Assembly: GCA_016926315.1 (NCBI GenBank)
Contig: JAFGOU010000567.1
Coordinates: forward strand, 1-7,294
Reading direction: 5' to 3'
From: Chitinispirillaceae bacterium
GTDB taxonomy: Bacteria > Fibrobacterota > Chitinivibrionia > Chitinivibrionales > Chitinispirillaceae
DNA: 7,294 nt
In this document: in pieces, positions 6,488 through 7,294 of the stretch
How the letters are laid out: every line of letters starts with the position of its first letter
How positions within the stretch are numbered: the stretch's first letter is position 1
Notes under the pieces: model-generated
Told to the model about the DNA's origin: nothing
What the model saw: the letters and a program-made list of their open reading frames with translations, nothing else
The model's database searches: none
Made by a program: the position numbers and the translations under genes

Positions 6488-7294
6488 ATGATGGCAGATT
6501 TCCCCTCGTCAGGGATTTTCATAACGAACGACCCGGCGGCCGATGCGGCGGCAGGTGCCAGACTCGATTCTTCGGTCCGGGCGCTTCTCGATTCCGGCAA
6601 CCTTACCGGCGTTGAGGATCTCTTCCTCGCCCGGCTTGAAACGTCACCCGGCGATCTCTTGTTTTTCGTTCCGATCATCCGCCATTTCGTCAGGAACAGA
6701 CATGCTGACATCGCGGAAACACTGTTGGCGTTTTTGCTCGATTCCGTCGGGAACAAGGGTTTCGCGGAATCCGCACGGTCACTGATTCGCGCGGTCCTGT
6801 CGATCTGGCCGGAATCACGGCAGGCCCGGGAGTTCGCCATCGGCATGGTGGAAACGGCCTACGGACGATGCCCGAACCTCCGGACACTCATGGAGCAGTT
6901 CGGCGTGCGGGAATCTTCCGACCCGGTCGGTTCCTATAAGCGGCTTGAATCATGGCTGCGCTTCGATGTCGGACAGGGAGTGTTTATGGCGGCGCACGGC
7001 GTGGGACGCGTCGCCGAGATCAACCCGTCATTCAACGCGATACGGGTGGCGTTCATGGGCGCTCCTTCGCTCGTGTCTTTTAAACCCGATGAAGCGATGC
7101 GCCTTCTGGAACCGCTCGGTCCCGGGCACCTTCTTCTTGACATTCCAGACCGTGCCGAAGAGATCAGGTCCCTTGCCGCGACGGACAGCGGCGAACTGCT
7201 TTGCCGCCTTTTCACCAGCATGCAACGGGAGCTTTCCGTCGCAGAAATCAAGAAACTTCTTTCCGCGGTGGTCCCGGCGCCGCGCTGGAGCGCC
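6488..7294 (+). CDS. N-terminal part of a long GreA-like/CarD-Tudor-domain protein, 3' truncated
   Basis: The frame is open for 269 codons from ATG 6488 to the window edge without a stop. Residues 1-155 are mostly predicted helix, rich in Leu and Ala. Residues 157-212 form a small beta-domain, RFDVGQGVFMAAHGVGRV followed by strands and LLEPLGPGHLL, which resembles the Tudor-like domain of CarD/CdnL and of the long N-terminal extension of GreA proteins in spirochaetes and FCB bacteria. Residues 249-269 (LSVAEIKKLLSAVVPAPRWSA) match the helical segment that in those proteins leads into a Trp-rich motif. The GreA coiled coil and C-terminal domain, which stimulate RNA cleavage in backtracked RNA polymerase, would lie beyond the window, so the assignment rests on the N-terminal region only. 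AGGAA at 6481-6485 is better spaced for the second ATG at 6491 than for 6488; either start is possible. The gene is 18 bases from the preceding stop. Confidence 0.6.
   Translation, partial: MMADFPSSGIFITNDPAADAAAGARLDSSVRALLDSGNLTGVEDLFLARLETSPGDLLFFVPIIRHFVRNRHADIAETLLAFLLDSVGNKGFAESARSLIRAVLSIWPESRQAREFAIGMVETAYGRCPNLRTLMEQFGVRESSDPVGSYKRLESWLRFDVGQGVFMAAHGVGRVAEINPSFNAIRVAFMGAPSLVSFKPDEAMRLLEPLGPGHLLLDIPDRAEEIRSLAATDSGELLCRLFTSMQRELSVAEIKKLLSAVVPAPRWSA

Noticed and set aside
6466..6846. Minus-strand open frame of 126 codons opposite the start of the GreA-like gene
   Set aside because: Ser/Arg/Ala-rich with no domain; the plus-strand frame here is open to the window edge and contains a recognisable CarD/Tudor-like segment.

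Overview
The window reads entirely on the + strand. It holds four protein genes, two of them cut by the window edges: the 3' part of a DUF362-family gene, a multi-spanning membrane glycosyltransferase of GT-C type, a very large exported protein that looks like a beta-propeller joined to an outer-membrane beta-barrel, and the 5' part of a gene resembling the long N-terminal region of spirochaete/FCB-type GreA proteins. No tRNA, rRNA, CRISPR array, insertion sequence or phage gene was seen.

The organism is a diderm bacterium, shown by the large signal-peptide protein that ends in an outer-membrane barrel signature (terminal Phe with alternating hydrophobic residues). Three things suggest the FCB superphylum, perhaps Fibrobacterota or a related lineage: barrel loops rich in Asp-Ser/Asp-Thr, a segment resembling the repeats of the Bacteroidota protein SprA, and little sign of Shine-Dalgarno sequences before the two large genes. 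This placement is inference; no marker gene is present.

Layout: 1-735 DUF362 protein (5' end missing). 736-982 is a gap with a terminator-like hairpin followed by an AT-richer stretch that may hold the promoter of the next gene. 983-2596 is the GT-C transferase. 2597-2725 is a short gap with nothing clearly recognisable. 2726-6469 is the propeller-barrel protein (an in-frame ATG at 2660 is the alternative start). A second terminator-like hairpin lies inside the last codons of that gene. 6488-7294 is the GreA-like gene, starting 18 bases after the preceding stop and running off the window.

Functionally, the two middle genes both concern the cell envelope: one would transfer sugar from a lipid carrier on the periplasmic face of the inner membrane, and the other would sit in the outer membrane. 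Whether they cooperate cannot be decided from the sequence. The DUF362 and GreA-like genes look like neighbours rather than partners. The most unusual object is the propeller-plus-barrel protein, whose architecture I do not recognise as a named family.
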